A stretch of 28,759 bases of DNA. Source: Clostridiales bacterium (lineage in GTDB: Bacteria > Bacillota > Clostridia > Oscillospirales > Butyricicoccaceae). A program made the translations under genes and the position numbers. The stretch spans positions 1 to 28,759 of the forward strand of contig DYCA01000019.1 in NCBI GenBank assembly GCA_019418305.1, given 5' to 3'. Of the stretch, positions 21,979 to 28,759 are shown piece after piece. Positions within the stretch are counted from its first letter, which is position 1, and every line of letters starts with the position of its first letter. The notes under the pieces were generated by a model that saw only the letters and a list, made by a program, of their open reading frames with translations, was not told where the DNA came from and searched no databases.

Positions 21979-23360
21979 GTACCGTCTCCGCCTTCCTCCG
22001 GCGGCACCGCATCGGTATCCGTACCGCCGCCCTGTGTCATATCCTCGCCGCCGTCCTCTGTCGTATCCGTTGCTTCCGGCGGCGTTACAGTTTGCTCACC
22101 GCCCGGCCCGGTTATCTCAATTTCGACCTCCACATCGCCGCTGACCAGCGTTACACCGGAAGGCAGGCCCGTGGCAGCCACAATACCCTTGACCTTGTGT
22201 GTACCCAAGCCAAGCGACACGGAATCAAAGGTCAGTCCGATTGACAGGCTGTTGATATCCACCTGTTTCAGCGCACTTTCACTGCCGCGCAGCTCAATCT
22301 CCACCGATTCGGTCAGCACGCTGACGGAATACGGCGTCTGCGACTGCGCAGTGTCGGTCGGCACGAATTTGGTTACCTGTATTTTGCTGGTGGAAACATC
22401 CTCCTGCTCCTTGACGCTGATGGTCACCTCTGCAGTCGAAGGCTGGCCGTTGTCCAGCCGCACCCCTTCTGGCAGCGGAATTTCCATCTCCACAGGAACG
22501 CCGGTGCGCACGTCATCCAAAGCAATCGTACCGAGGTTGATCTCCGTGATGCCGGCAAGCGTTTTCTGATCGCCGATAAGCGTGATGGAAGACGGATTGA
22601 TGCTCACATTCACCTGTTCTTCCTTGAGTGTTTCACCATCGGTCAGCGAAACGGTCAGCGGCACGCTCTCCACAGGATAAATCGGCACGCGCACGGTAAT
22701 CGTATCGGTCTGGCACGTCACATGTGTGCCTGTGATGGGTTCGCCCGCGTCGTTGTACAGGGCAATGCTGCAGTCGCCGGTAAAGGTGGAGGACTTGCCC
22801 GTCACATCAATCGTACCGTATGCGTAAGCCACTTCCTTCAGCTCAGCCTCCGGTCCGGAGATCGTGACCTCCTTGGTCGTGGTCGGTTCAGGCGTACCCG
22901 GCCGGCTGCCGTCCGCCGCGGTACCCGTGGTTTCCACACGGACAGGAACGGTTTCGCTCGTTACCTTATCCACCAGCACGCGCACGGTCGACGGTTCTGT
23001 ACCCGTGGAATCGACGTTATAGCTTCCGGTAGTGATCTGCGGCGTCAGCGCATATTCGCCCGCGCCGTCCGTAATGCCCGAAACGTCAATGGTTGCAGAC
23101 ACCTTCTTGCGAAACGTGCTGTCGGTGATCTCGTTGTTCGGGCCTTCCACTCTCACGTCGATGGTCGTCGTATACTCAATTACCGAAAGATTGTAGTTGT
23201 TCATCAGCTGCTCCGTGCCGGTCAGCTTGACCGGTACATCGTGGATGGTGGTGGGCTTAATCGGGTTTTCGATATCGCGCACCACAATCCACAGAACAAA
23301 CGCGAGCAGAATGGACAGCAGGCGCAGCCAGATATCATGCTTTTTCATGAACTGCTTCAC
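21975..23360 (-). CDS. cdaR: YbbR-domain regulator of c-di-AMP synthesis
   Basis: CdaR/YbbR protein (461 aa), the membrane partner that modulates CdaA. An N-terminal membrane anchor (MKKHDIWLRLLSILLAFVLWIVV, about 5-27) is preceded by basic residues, so the bulk lies outside the cell. Repeated YbbR-type beta domains follow (about 40-125, 130-225, 230-320, 330-420), recognisable by recurring VPVKLTG, TVPVRVETTG, VPLTVSLTDG and VPVEMEIPLPEG strands. The end is Gly/Thr/Asp/Glu-rich and probably disordered. The ATG overlaps the cdaA stop by 4 bases. In Bacilli cdaA-cdaR is normally followed by glmM; here an FAD oxidoreductase follows and glmM is absent from the window. Confidence 0.9.
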   Translation of the reverse strand: MKQFMKKHDIWLRLLSILLAFVLWIVVRDIENPIKPTTIHDVPVKLTGTEQLMNNYNLSVIEYTTTIDVRVEGPNNEITDSTFRKKVSATIDVSGITDGAGEYALTPQITTGSYNVDSTGTEPSTVRVLVDKVTSETVPVRVETTGTAADGSRPGTPEPTTTKEVTISGPEAELKEVAYAYGTIDVTGKSSTFTGDCSIALYNDAGEPITGTHVTCQTDTITVRVPIYPVESVPLTVSLTDGETLKEEQVNVSINPSSITLIGDQKTLAGITEINLGTIALDDVRTGVPVEMEIPLPEGVRLDNGQPSTAEVTISVKEQEDVSTSKIQVTKFVPTDTAQSQTPYSVSVLTESVEIELRGSESALKQVDINSLSIGLTFDSVSLGLGTHKVKGIVAATGLPSGVTLVSGDVEVEIEITGPGGEQTVTPPEATDTTEDGGEDMTQGGGTDTDAVPPEEGGDGT

Positions 23361-24256
23361 TTGCCCGCACCTCCCTTCCAGATATTCCGAAGGGAAGAGA
23401 TGCCGCGTTTATCCGACTTATCCGGCTCGAGCAATTCGGATTCAAGCACCTTTTTGAGCACCTCAGGCGACAGATGCCGTTTGAGCATACCGCCGATAGC
23501 AACCGAAATCGCGCCCGTTTCCTCGGAAACGACAACCAGCACACTGTCGGACGATTCACTCATGCCGACCGCCGCGCGGTGGCGCGTACCCAAATCCCGT
23601 GACAGGGTCTGGCTGCCCGAAAGCGGCAGTACACAGCCGGCCGCATAAATCTTGCCCGCACGCATGATCAGCGCGCCGTCATGCAGCGGACTGTTCTTAA
23701 AGAAGATGTTCTTGAGCAGTTCGGGCGACGGATCAGCGTCCAGCAAAGTGCCGGTCGCGGCAATCTCCCCCAAACGCTCCTTGCGCTCAAACGCAATCAG
23801 CACGCCGGTTTTGGTCTTGGACATATCCGCGCAGGCCGAAACCGTTGCGTTGATGGCCGCCTCAATCTCATCGGGATCGTTCGCCGGAACGAGCAGACGG
23901 CTCAAATTGCCCTTGCCAAGCTGCTCGAGCAGACGACGCAGCTCCGGCTGAAAGATAATCACCAACACGAACGGCGCATAGTATACCGCCGTGCGCAGGA
24001 TATAGGAAATCGACGTCAGTCCGAACCAGCTTGCCAGCAGCATCACGAGCGCCAGCACAAGAATGCCCTTGGCCAGCCGTGCCGCACTGGTATCCTTGAG
24101 CAGCTTCATCATGCGGTAGATGATGTAGGCTACAATCAGAATATCGACCACGTCCATCGGCCCTGCGGTCTGCAAGGATGCAATCCCGCTCTTGAGCGAT
24201 GAAAGCAGGTCGAAATTCTGAAGGGGCGGAATGAAAATGTTTTGAAAAGCCTCCAT
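23357..24256 (-). CDS. cdaA: Diadenylate cyclase (c-di-AMP synthase) CdaA
   Basis: Makes the essential second messenger cyclic di-AMP from two ATP; 299 aa. Three N-terminal membrane helices (about 35-52, 62-80, 84-104) and a short linker precede the DAC domain (about 110-265). Its signatures are DGA at 183-185 (SPLHDGALIMRAGKIYAAGCVLPLS) and GTRHRAAVGMSE at 213-224, plus VVVSEETGAISVAIGG. The start is taken as the ATG at 24256 (MEAFQNIFIPP), with GGTGG close upstream; an ATG at 24319 in the same frame overlaps a TATAAT box and is probably untranslated. The gene overlaps cdaR by 4 bases. c-di-AMP governs potassium and osmotic balance in Firmicutes. Confidence 0.95.
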   Translation of the reverse strand: MEAFQNIFIPPLQNFDLLSSLKSGIASLQTAGPMDVVDILIVAYIIYRMMKLLKDTSAARLAKGILVLALVMLLASWFGLTSISYILRTAVYYAPFVLVIIFQPELRRLLEQLGKGNLSRLLVPANDPDEIEAAINATVSACADMSKTKTGVLIAFERKERLGEIAATGTLLDADPSPELLKNIFFKNSPLHDGALIMRAGKIYAAGCVLPLSGSQTLSRDLGTRHRAAVGMSESSDSVLVVVSEETGAISVAIGGMLKRHLSPEVLKKVLESELLEPDKSDKRGISSLRNIWKGGAGK

Positions 24257-24317
24257 AAAGCCACCTGTCCTGTAAATTCGCAGCCTTTCTCCGTGCGAAA
24301 GGCAGATTTTTTCCTTC

Positions 24318-24323
24318 ATTATA
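24318..24323 (-). promoter_or_regulatory. Candidate -10 element upstream of cdaA
   Basis: A perfect TATAAT on the minus strand, 62 bases upstream of the cdaA start. No good -35 hexamer is visible 16-18 bases further up, so strength is uncertain. No terminator was seen between the cysteine desulfurase gene and cdaA, so read-through is possible too. Confidence 0.4.
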
Positions 24324-24355
24324 CTACCACAAATCCCGTCCCCTGTATAGCGTAT

Positions 24356-25483
24356 TCACAGATTTTTTACGGTTTGGCACAGCAGCTGGGCTGCGTGCTC
24401 CAGCTGGTGCGGGGTCGAATAAAACGAGAGTGAAAAGCGGATGGTACCGCTCTCCTCCGTGCCCGCAGTGCGGTGCGCAAGGGGCGCGCAGTGCAGGCCC
24501 GCACGCACGGCAACACCCTGCCGTGCAAGCGTCTCCGCAACGCCTTCGCAGGTCGCGCCGCGCACGCGCACGGACAAAACGCCCGTTTGTTCGGAATGGG
24601 AAAAGCACTCGATGCGCTCTTCTTTTTCCAGTGCGCGGACAAATTCGCGCAGCAGCCGTCGCTCGTGCGCCAGAATGTTTGCCGGCCCGACCGACCGCAC
24701 AAACGCCAGCCCTGCCGACAATCCCGCGATGCCCGGCACATTCGGCGTGCCGCTCTCAAGCGCATCCGGCAGAAAGTCCGGCTGCCGCATTTCCTCCGAC
24801 CGGCTGCCCGTGCCGCCTGCGAGCAGCGGACGCGCTGTAATCCGGTCGTCAAGCGCCAGCAAAATACCCGTGCCCTGCGGGCCGTACAGGCCTTTGTGAC
24901 CCGGCATACAGACCGCTGCAAGGCACGGATGCCGCCGCACGTCAATATCGATAACGCCTGCGGACTGCGACGCATCCAGAATCAGCGGCACGCCCGCCGC
25001 ATCCAGCAGCGCGGCGATTTCCTCCACCGGCGCGGCAAAGCCGAACACATTGGACACATGATTGAGGATAAACAGCTCCGCTCCGTCCGCAAGCGCCTGC
25101 TTTGCCCGCTGTACCATCGCCTCCCCGTCCCACAGCGGCGTATCGAGCACCACCGGTTGCATTCCACGCAGCACAAGCGGCCGCATGACCGCGTTGTGTT
25201 CGTAGCCGCCGACCACAACGCGCGTCTCGGGCTGCACCAGCGCATGAATCGCCAGATTGAGCGCGTGCGTAGCGTTCATTGTGAACACCACGCGCGCCGG
25301 GTCCTGCACGCCGAACAAGGCGGCCGCTTGTTCCCGGCAGGCGTACACGGTTTCTCCCGCGCGCATCGCAGCCGCGTAGCCGCCGCGCGCATAGCCGGCC
25401 GCCGCGTGCATGGCGCGACGCATCGCTTCATCCACCGCGCGCGGCTTGTGCAGCGTGGTCGCTGCGTTATCCAAATAAATCAT
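24356..25483 (-). CDS. Cysteine desulfurase-family PLP enzyme (EF2568-like)
   Basis: Class V aminotransferase-fold protein of 375 aa, closest to the EF2568-type cysteine desulfurase subfamily. It starts MIYLDNAATTLHKP, has the TMNATHALNLAIHAL region, His96 in GGYEHNAVMRP, Asp160/Gln163 in LILDASQSAG, the Schiff-base Lys187 in CMPGHKGLYGPQGTG, and the likely persulfide Cys332 in RAGLHCAPLAHR. It would release sulfur or selenium from (seleno)cysteine as a protein persulfide. The start at 25483 has AGGGGG 7 bases upstream and overlaps the DUF3343 stop (ATGA). This subfamily plus DUF3343 often occurs in anaerobes with selenium-dependent enzymes; no other selenium gene is in the window. General iron-sulfur assembly is less likely because no IscU-type scaffold is adjacent. 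Confidence 0.88.
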   Translation of the reverse strand: MIYLDNAATTLHKPRAVDEAMRRAMHAAAGYARGGYAAAMRAGETVYACREQAAALFGVQDPARVVFTMNATHALNLAIHALVQPETRVVVGGYEHNAVMRPLVLRGMQPVVLDTPLWDGEAMVQRAKQALADGAELFILNHVSNVFGFAAPVEEIAALLDAAGVPLILDASQSAGVIDIDVRRHPCLAAVCMPGHKGLYGPQGTGILLALDDRITARPLLAGGTGSRSEEMRQPDFLPDALESGTPNVPGIAGLSAGLAFVRSVGPANILAHERRLLREFVRALEKEERIECFSHSEQTGVLSVRVRGATCEGVAETLARQGVAVRAGLHCAPLAHRTAGTEESGTIRFSLSFYSTPHQLEHAAQLLCQTVKNL

Positions 25484-25719
25484 ACGCTCGCCCCCTCGTC
25501 CGGTATGACACGACAGGGCGAGATGCCGAGCTGCCGCAGACGGCGCAGTGCCTCCTCGGACTGCTGTGCGCTCACGCGCACTGCCCACCCGCAGGAATCC
25601 GTACGCGCATGCCGCGGCGGGCGCACCACCTCGCCCGGTATTCCCATCTGTCCCAAATGGCGCCGCAGACCGAGCGCTTCGGTTTGGCCGCGGCATATCA
25701 AAAGAGCATATTGGCTCAT
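25480..25719 (-). CDS. DUF3343 putative Se/S carrier-like protein
   Basis: Small protein (79 aa) of the DUF3343 family, proposed to carry sulfur or selenium. It reads as a beta-alpha unit, MSQYALLICRGQTEALGLRRHLGQMGIPGEVVRPPRH, then the family's SCGWAVRV segment with the conserved Cys-Gly pair, and a second helix ending LGISPCRVIPDEG. The start at 25719 has a GGAGGGAG ribosome site 8 bases upstream; an ATG at 25740 precedes that site and is rejected. It overlaps the cysteine desulfurase gene by 4 bases, so the two are almost certainly made together: the PLP enzyme as sulfur/selenium donor and this protein as acceptor is a reasonable inference. Confidence 0.82.
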   Translation of the reverse strand: MSQYALLICRGQTEALGLRRHLGQMGIPGEVVRPPRHARTDSCGWAVRVSAQQSEEALRRLRQLGISPCRVIPDEGASV

Positions 25720-25734
25720 TGCTGACTCTCCCTC

Positions 25735-25762
25735 CAACATAGTCTACCCTCATGCTATGTTG
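25735..25762. promoter_or_regulatory. Inverted repeat (possible operator) between divergent genes
   Basis: CAACATAG (25735-25742) and CTATGTTG (25755-25762) are perfect 8-base inverted arms with a 12-base spacer. The right arm overlaps the -35 box of the DUF815 promoter and the left arm abuts the DUF3343 ribosome site, a position suited to a repressor that controls both genes. Confidence 0.5.
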
Positions 25763-25788
25763 AAAAGCGTGCCGAAGTGTGCTATGCT
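25760..25788 (+). promoter_or_regulatory. Sigma-A type promoter of the DUF815 gene
   Basis: TTGAAA (25760-25765), 17-base spacer ending in TGTGC, then TATGCT (25783-25788), with an extended -10 (TGC). It lies 37 bases upstream of the DUF815 start. Confidence 0.65.
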
Positions 25789-25825
25789 GATGCTGCACAA
25801 AAATTCACCCCGGGAGGGAATGACT

Positions 25826-27031
25826 ATGGAACTTACCGCTCTTTCTCTGCGTCTGCACGCGCTTTCCGCGCTGCGCGGCCTGCAACAACACCCGCTTGTG
25901 CGCGCCTGTACGGAAACACTGGACTATCTCAGCGACGCAAACGCAGAATGCTTTGCCGATGCCTACGGCGCGCTGTGCGCCGCGCACTACGCCTATCAGG
26001 ACGCATCGCAGGCATTACTGAATGCCGTCCACTATGACGTTAACACTCTGACCGACACGCTCGCGGCTCCCGCGTCCGCGCTGCTGAGCGCGGCGACGCT
26101 CGACATTGAGGCCCTCAACGCGCTGCTCGCCCTTGACGGCACTGCACTCAAAACCGCCGCGGCAGGACGATATAACGCGCCCGCGCTGTTGACTCTACCG
26201 GACTTCCCCGCCTCCTCTCCGCTGCCCTTCCGGGACGGCGCAGCACTGGCCAGCTACTATCGCGCACAGGGCTACGGTTTCTTTGCGCAGTCCTCAGCCT
26301 TTGCCGTGCAGGACGACGGTACCGTCGCGCCGATTGTGCATCCGGACGCCATTCGCCTGCATGACCTTCCCGGCTATGAGCGGCAAAAGCAGCAAATCCT
26401 CAAAAATACCCGCGCCTTTCTCGACGGGCGCGAGGCCAACAACATCCTGCTGTACGGCGACAAGGGTACGGGTAAATCGTCGACCGTCAAGGCTGTGGTC
26501 AACGAGTATGCCGAGCGCGGCCTGAAAATCATCGAAATGTCGCCGCGGCACATCACCTGTTTCCCGAAAATCTTCGCGGAAACACTGCGCTCACCGTTCC
26601 GCTTTATCGTTTTTCTGGACGACCTCACCTTCAGCCGTGAGGACGACAACTTTGCCGCGCTCAAGGCGTTCATCGAGGGCGGTCTTGCGGGTAAACCGGC
26701 CAATCTGGTCATCTATGCGACCAGCAACCGCCGCCACCTCATCCGCGAGAGCTTTGCCGACCGCGAGGGCGACGAGGTACGCGTACGCGATAGTCTGGAA
26801 ACCGTCACTTCGCTGTCCGACCGTTTCGGTCTGGAAATCACCTTTTCTGTACCGGACAAGGACGAATATCTGTACATCGTCGACCAGCTTGCGGCAGAAA
26901 GCGGTCTTGTGCTGCCCGAAGAGCAGCTGCACATGCTTGCTGAGCGGTTCGCGCTGCGCCGTAACGGACGTTCCCCTCGCACCGCACGCCAGTTCATCAG
27001 CCAGCAGATGGCCGAAAAATACGAAAAGTAA
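25826..27031 (+). CDS. DUF815 AAA+ family ATPase
   Basis: AAA+ ATPase of 401 aa in the DUF815 (PF05673) family, whose cellular role is unknown. The N-terminal 190 aa are helical and Ala/Leu-rich (MELTALSLRLHALSALRGLQQHPLV). The ATPase domain begins LPGYERQKQQILKNTRAFLDGREANNILLYGDKGTGKSSTVKAVVNEY, with Walker A GDKGTGKSS at 211-219, Walker B IVFLDDLTF at about 251-259, sensor 1 YATSNRRHL at about 287, and FADREGDEVRVRDSLETVTSLSDRFGLEITF. The C-terminal helical lid ends RSPRTARQFISQQMAEKYEK. The start at 25826 is 7 bases after GGGAGGG; an ATG at 25820 is too close to that site. It is a single-gene plus-strand unit with a clear promoter and terminator, divergent from the DUF3343-desulfurase pair. 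Confidence 0.9.
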   Translation: MELTALSLRLHALSALRGLQQHPLVRACTETLDYLSDANAECFADAYGALCAAHYAYQDASQALLNAVHYDVNTLTDTLAAPASALLSAATLDIEALNALLALDGTALKTAAAGRYNAPALLTLPDFPASSPLPFRDGAALASYYRAQGYGFFAQSSAFAVQDDGTVAPIVHPDAIRLHDLPGYERQKQQILKNTRAFLDGREANNILLYGDKGTGKSSTVKAVVNEYAERGLKIIEMSPRHITCFPKIFAETLRSPFRFIVFLDDLTFSREDDNFAALKAFIEGGLAGKPANLVIYATSNRRHLIRESFADREGDEVRVRDSLETVTSLSDRFGLEITFSVPDKDEYLYIVDQLAAESGLVLPEEQLHMLAERFALRRNGRSPRTARQFISQQMAEKYEK

Positions 27032-27037
27032 GCGCAA

Positions 27038-27070
27038 GAACAGGCTCCCTATCGGGAGCCTGTTCTTTTT
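27038..27070 (+). terminator. Intrinsic terminator of the DUF815 gene
   Basis: GAACAGGCTCCC (27038-27049), loop TATC, GGGAGCCTGTTC (27054-27065) followed by TTTTT: a perfect 12-bp stem with a U-tract, 6 bases after the stop codon. Confidence 0.93.
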
Positions 27071-27106
27071 CACTATCCTCCGCGCCGCAACACGCGCATA
27101 TAACAG

Positions 27107-27275
27107 AAAAGAACCGCCGAATGGCGGTTCTTTTCATAAAAAGCCCGGCTCCGCCGGACTTTTTATACAAGGAAGCAATTTTGTGTGTACACTTACGCGC
27201 AAAATTGCGAAAGGGCTGTGTCCGCGCACTGCGCGGCACAGCCCCCCTCGATCGAACCTGCACGGTTCGATCGAA
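27107..27275 (-). repeat. Multi-hairpin intergenic repeat, copy C (full length)
   Basis: A 169-bp string of five inverted repeats starting 7 bases after the htrA stop. In minus-strand order: H1 27274-27264/27258-27248 (11 bp); G-run; H2 outer 27244-27237/27220-27213 with inner CCGCGC/GCGCGG 27236-27231/27227-27222 and the same one-base bulge as in A; H3 27208-27194/27189-27175 (15 bp including two G-U pairs, loop AGTG); H4 27166-27153/27149-27136 (starts GTATAAAAAG); H5 27134-27123/27118-27107 (12 bp perfect, flanked by A and T runs, so it could also act as a terminator on either strand). Stem sequences differ from copy A by paired changes. The remaining bases between the DUF815 terminator and this element show nothing. 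Confidence 0.82.
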
Positions 27276-27282
27276 CGCTTTT

Positions 27283-28749
27283 TTACCAGCCGAAATATGA
27301 GAACGGATTCTGGTACTGCGAACCACCGTTGCCGTACTGACTGCTCTGGCTGTTCTGACTGCTTTGCGCCGCCGGGTCATCGCCTTCAAGGTCATGCGCA
27401 TCAGTCAGCGTCACAGTCAAATTGAGCGTCTTGCCGGTCGAAATGCGATAAACGGTCAGCGTCAGCTTATCGCCAGCCTTCATGTCTTCCTTGATTTCAT
27501 TGATATCGTCCATGGTCGGGGTCGGCGTACCGTTGACAGCAATGATAATGTCGCCCACCTGCAAACCTTCGCCGGCCGCCTTTGCGCGCGAGTCAATCGA
27601 ATCCACCTGCACGCCCGAGATGCTGCCGTCTGCCGACTCTACATTGTATCCCGAAATGCCGATGGACGGGCGACCTGCTACATAGCCGTTGGCAATCAGT
27701 TCGTCAACGACCTCCTTGGCCGTGTTGATCGGGATGGCAAAGCCCATGCCCTCGACCGAAGCCTCACCGAAGCCGCTGCTCGACAGCTTAGCGGAGGTAA
27801 TACCAACGACCTGACCGTACTTGTTGATCAGCGCGCCGCCCGAGTTGCCGGGATTGATGGACGCATCGGTCTGAATCAGGGTCATCACGCGGTCGTTGAT
27901 GGTCACGTCACGATTGATAGCGGAAATACGGCCGCCGGTAATCGTATTGGCAAACTGTACGCCGCCGGGCGAACCGATAGCGTAGGCATATTCACCGGGC
28001 TGCAATTCATCCGAATCACCGAATTCCGCAGCGGTCAATGTGTCCTTCGGTTCCACCTTGAGCACCGCAAGGTCGGTCTGCTCATCCGTACCGATGATCG
28101 TGGCATCGTACTGCGTGCTGTCGCTCAGCTGCACAGTCACGCTCTGTGCACCCTCCACCACATGGTTGTTGGTGATGATGTAGCCGTCCTCACTCATGAT
28201 GACACCCGAACCGGAACCAACTCCGCTTGCGGTGGTCGCAATGACCGAAACAATCGACGGGCTGACCTTTTTGTAAATTTCCTCACCCGCCAAACCGTTG
28301 ACCACATCATAATTATCCGGATCGAGATTCGGCGCCTCATTCAGCTGCACCGTAGGCAGGTCGCCTGCCTGTGCGCTTGCTTTCACTGCATTGCCGTCGC
28401 CCGTATACACCATGTGTCCAATCAGCGCGCCGCCCGCAAACAGCAGGCACGCCGCTGCAACGCCGCCGAGGCCAATTGCAATCGCCTTGCCGTGCTTTTT
28501 CTTCTTCGGAGGCTGCGGCTGCTGCGCCGCACCCATCGGATCCTGCGTATACGGTGCGCCGCCATACGGCTGCTGCTGCGTCGCCTGATGATAGGCGGGA
28601 TGCTGTACCGGCGTCTGATACGGCGTGCGCGGTTCGCTATACTGCGTTTCTGCTGCCGGCTGTTCCATGGTGGGCTGCTGCGATTCCTTATGCTCATCAC
28701 CGCGTGATTCCGGCGTCATGTTATTATTGTTATGATTAAAGTCATCCAT
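27283..28749 (-). CDS. HtrA/DegP-type membrane-anchored serine protease
   Basis: Trypsin-fold quality-control protease (488 aa) acting at the outer face of the membrane. The N-terminal 80 aa are Asn/Gln/Pro-rich and cytosolic, then KKKK and one membrane helix (about 87-113). The protease domain (about 150-350) holds His196 (TNNHVVEG), Asp226 (TDLAVLKV) and Ser303 (NPGNSGGAL). One PDZ domain (about 360-455) contains the carboxylate-binding region GISGYNV and GLQVGDIIIAVNGTPTPTMDDI. A Ser/Gln/Asn/Gly-rich tail (SSQNSQSSQYGNGG) ends the protein. The ATG at 28749 is near the window edge; only ten bases lie upstream, without a visible ribosome site, so promoter and possible longer start cannot be judged. 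Repeat element C begins 7 bases after the stop. B. subtilis has three paralogues (HtrA, HtrB, HtrC/YyxA), so I give no specific symbol. Confidence 0.93.
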   Translation of the reverse strand: MDDFNHNNNNMTPESRGDEHKESQQPTMEQPAAETQYSEPRTPYQTPVQHPAYHQATQQQPYGGAPYTQDPMGAAQQPQPPKKKKHGKAIAIGLGGVAAACLLFAGGALIGHMVYTGDGNAVKASAQAGDLPTVQLNEAPNLDPDNYDVVNGLAGEEIYKKVSPSIVSVIATTASGVGSGSGVIMSEDGYIITNNHVVEGAQSVTVQLSDSTQYDATIIGTDEQTDLAVLKVEPKDTLTAAEFGDSDELQPGEYAYAIGSPGGVQFANTITGGRISAINRDVTINDRVMTLIQTDASINPGNSGGALINKYGQVVGITSAKLSSSGFGEASVEGMGFAIPINTAKEVVDELIANGYVAGRPSIGISGYNVESADGSISGVQVDSIDSRAKAAGEGLQVGDIIIAVNGTPTPTMDDINEIKEDMKAGDKLTLTVYRISTGKTLNLTVTLTDAHDLEGDDPAAQSSQNSQSSQYGNGGSQYQNPFSYFGW

Positions 28750-28759
28750 TGTTCTGACC

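Noticed and set aside
24257..24319. Longer cdaA start at 24319
   Set aside because: That ATG overlaps a TATAAT box and the added residues do not resemble the family; the shorter form begins at the conserved N-terminus.
24473..25825. In-frame upstream extension of the DUF815 gene across the cysteine desulfurase gene
   Set aside because: The sequence is Arg/His-rich antisense of the desulfurase; a promoter and GGGAGGG ribosome site place the real start at 25826.
1..28759. tRNA, rRNA or other known RNA genes
   Set aside because: No cloverleaf with a TTCGANNC T-loop or rRNA segment was recognised. The TTCGATCGA strings in the repeat elements superficially resemble a T-loop but lack the rest of a tRNA.

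Overview
This window looks like a chromosomal core segment of a GC-rich member of the class Clostridia, most likely an Oscillospirales (Ruminococcaceae or Butyricicoccaceae-like) gut-type Firmicute. That is an inference from gene content: a PASTA kinase with its PP2C phosphatase, RemA, CdaA/CdaR, YicC, a YugP-type metallopeptidase, DUF5685, a DUF3343/cysteine desulfurase pair and a Bacillus-like 'ylo' gene order, all in GC-rich DNA with strong AGGAGG-type ribosome binding sites. No rRNA, tRNA, CRISPR, phage or transposase gene was seen. All genes are on the minus strand except the first (an acetyltransferase) and a DUF815 ATPase near the right end.

Layout from left to right. 48-750: promoter and GNAT acetyltransferase on plus, ending in a hairpin terminator shared with a convergent aspartate-type aminotransferase (798-1997, minus, own promoter). 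2135-19777: a long, tightly packed minus-strand block. Read in transcription order it is DUF5685, J-domain protein, small membrane protein, yicC, remA, gmk, rpoZ, coaBC, priA, [repeat element A], GNAT acetyltransferase, def, fmt, YugP-type peptidase, rsmB, rlmN, prpC, prkC, rsgA, thiN, terminator. From yicC to thiN this is essentially the Bacillus subtilis yloC-yloS order, with rpe missing between rsgA and thiN and with two insertions (element A plus GNAT; the YugP peptidase). It joins translation (def, fmt, rsmB, rlmN, rsgA), nucleotide and cofactor supply (gmk, coaBC, thiN), RNA polymerase and replication restart (rpoZ, priA) and Ser/Thr phospho-signalling (prkC/prpC).

19896-24256: minus-strand cluster cdaA (c-di-AMP cyclase), cdaR, a COG2509-type FAD oxidoreductase, [repeat element B], and a SoxR-reducing/RseC-like membrane protein. 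24356-25719: cysteine desulfurase-family protein with a small DUF3343 protein. These diverge from a DUF815 AAA ATPase (25826-27031, plus) across a short region holding an inverted repeat that overlaps the ATPase promoter. 27107-27275: repeat element C. 27283-28749: HtrA-type membrane-anchored protease, with its start at the window edge.

The most unusual feature is a family of multi-hairpin intergenic elements (A 11731-11899, B 20326-20400, C 27107-27275). Each sits 0-8 bases after the stop codon of a minus-strand gene, in the same orientation. A and C keep the same five-hairpin architecture and the same overall length (169 bp) while their stem sequences differ by compensating changes. B is a shortened copy whose first arm encodes the last residues and the stop codon of its upstream gene. 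I do not recognise this as a described element; it behaves like a structured 3'-end module or a mobile palindromic repeat.
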